Shown here piece after piece: positions 5,196-5,468 of a stretch of DNA of 5,468 bases. This stretch comes from Chloroflexota bacterium. GTDB lineage: Bacteria > Chloroflexota > Dehalococcoidia > JACQGW01. The stretch spans positions 1 through 5,468 of the forward strand of contig JACQGW010000192.1 in NCBI GenBank assembly GCA_016199325.1. Direction: 5' to 3'. Below the pieces are notes generated by a model. That model saw only the letters and a program-made list of their open reading frames with translations, searched no databases and was not told the DNA's origin. How positions within the stretch are numbered: position 1 is the first letter of the stretch; each line of letters starts with the position of its first letter. The translations under genes and the position numbers were made by a program.

Positions 5196-5468
5196 TCAAG
5201 ACGGCCGCAGCAGCGCGTAGTTGGTGCTCTTTCGGCCGTTCTCGTACCAGAAGTAGTCGAGGTTCCGGATCTTCCGGAGGATCTCGGCGCCATCGGGGAA
5301 ATCGGTCCGAACGTAGTAGTAATGGGTATCGCGCGGCGAATCGCCGTAGGCGGCCGCCAGCGTGTAGCCGTGCTTCTGGGCATACCCTTTCAGCGTCAGC
5401 ACCATCGACGACCAGGCGTTCCTCTGCTCGGGCGCAGCGATGGGCGAGTCGTACGCGTGGAACACGAC
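5196..5468 (-). CDS. C-terminal part of an unrecognised protein, entering from the right edge
   Basis: The minus-strand frame is open from the right edge (codon GTC at 5468-5466, then GTG at 5465-5463) to a TGA at 5198-5196. About 90 residues are visible: a start near VFHAYDSPIAAPEQRNAW, a helix-like stretch with LTLKGYAQKHGY, then THYYYVRTDFPDGAEI, LRKIRNLDYFWYENGR and a final NYALLRPS. It is rich in Tyr and other aromatics, has no clear membrane segment and reads like the end of a folded soluble domain. I do not recognise the family. The GTG at 5465 could be a start for an 89-residue protein, but it sits at the edge with no room to see a ribosome binding site, so I treat the gene as partial. 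It is in the same direction as the antitoxin, 112 nt upstream of it. Codon use and lack of stops support real coding. Confidence 0.6.
   Translation of the reverse strand, partial: VVFHAYDSPIAAPEQRNAWSSMVLTLKGYAQKHGYTLAAAYGDSPRDTHYYYVRTDFPDGAEILRKIRNLDYFWYENGRKSTNYALLRPS

Noticed and set aside
4837..5403. An exact 17-nt match between 4837-4853 and 5387-5403
   Set aside because: Both copies encode a V-L-T-L-K peptide on the minus strand with the preferred GC-rich codons, in unrelated proteins; similarity stops at once on both sides, so chance with codon bias is the simplest reading.

Overview
The window is GC-rich, gene-dense bacterial DNA with very high third-position GC. It reads as the tail of a surface-polysaccharide (exopolysaccharide or O-antigen-like) gene cluster, followed by two genes on the opposite strand. 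The interspersed repeats (a GTCGGGG heptamer tandem, CGCCAAG-type arms and CGCGAAA-type arms) make me think of Chloroflexota or another repeat-laden environmental lineage. No rRNA or other marker gene is present, so the taxonomic guess is weak.

Plus strand, bases 3-4657: three tightly packed genes in the same direction. The first encodes a Wzx-type oligosaccharide flippase that appears to enter from beyond the left edge. After a 3-nt gap comes a class II glutamine-dependent amidotransferase of the asparagine synthetase (AsnB) family. It overlaps by 4 nt (GTGA) a CgeB-like glycosyltransferase. Spacing and overlap indicate one operon. Together they would add a sugar, amidate a carboxyl group (on a sugar or free aspartate), and move the lipid-linked unit across the inner membrane.

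Minus strand, bases 5468-4742: the C-terminal end of an unrecognised protein entering from the right edge, then a Phd/YefM-family antitoxin with no toxin gene in the window. These converge on the glycosyltransferase.

The most interesting signal is how repeats intrude into coding sequence. (1) The flippase frame has no stop from base 3 to 1553, although it crosses a heptamer tandem array (7-83) and degenerate heptamers (135-227). (2) The same frame also crosses a roughly 200-bp inverted-repeat element (about 741-942) that adds about 64 Arg-rich hydrophilic residues in the predicted central cytoplasmic loop. (3) A second inverted-repeat element (4692-4800) fills the convergent intergenic gap where a toxin would be expected and encodes the last 20 or so residues of the antitoxin. 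(4) A single arm of the flippase element recurs at 5133-5170 between the two minus-strand genes. Both inverted-repeat families have arms built from units of about 9 nt (CGCCAAGnn and CGCGAAAnn).
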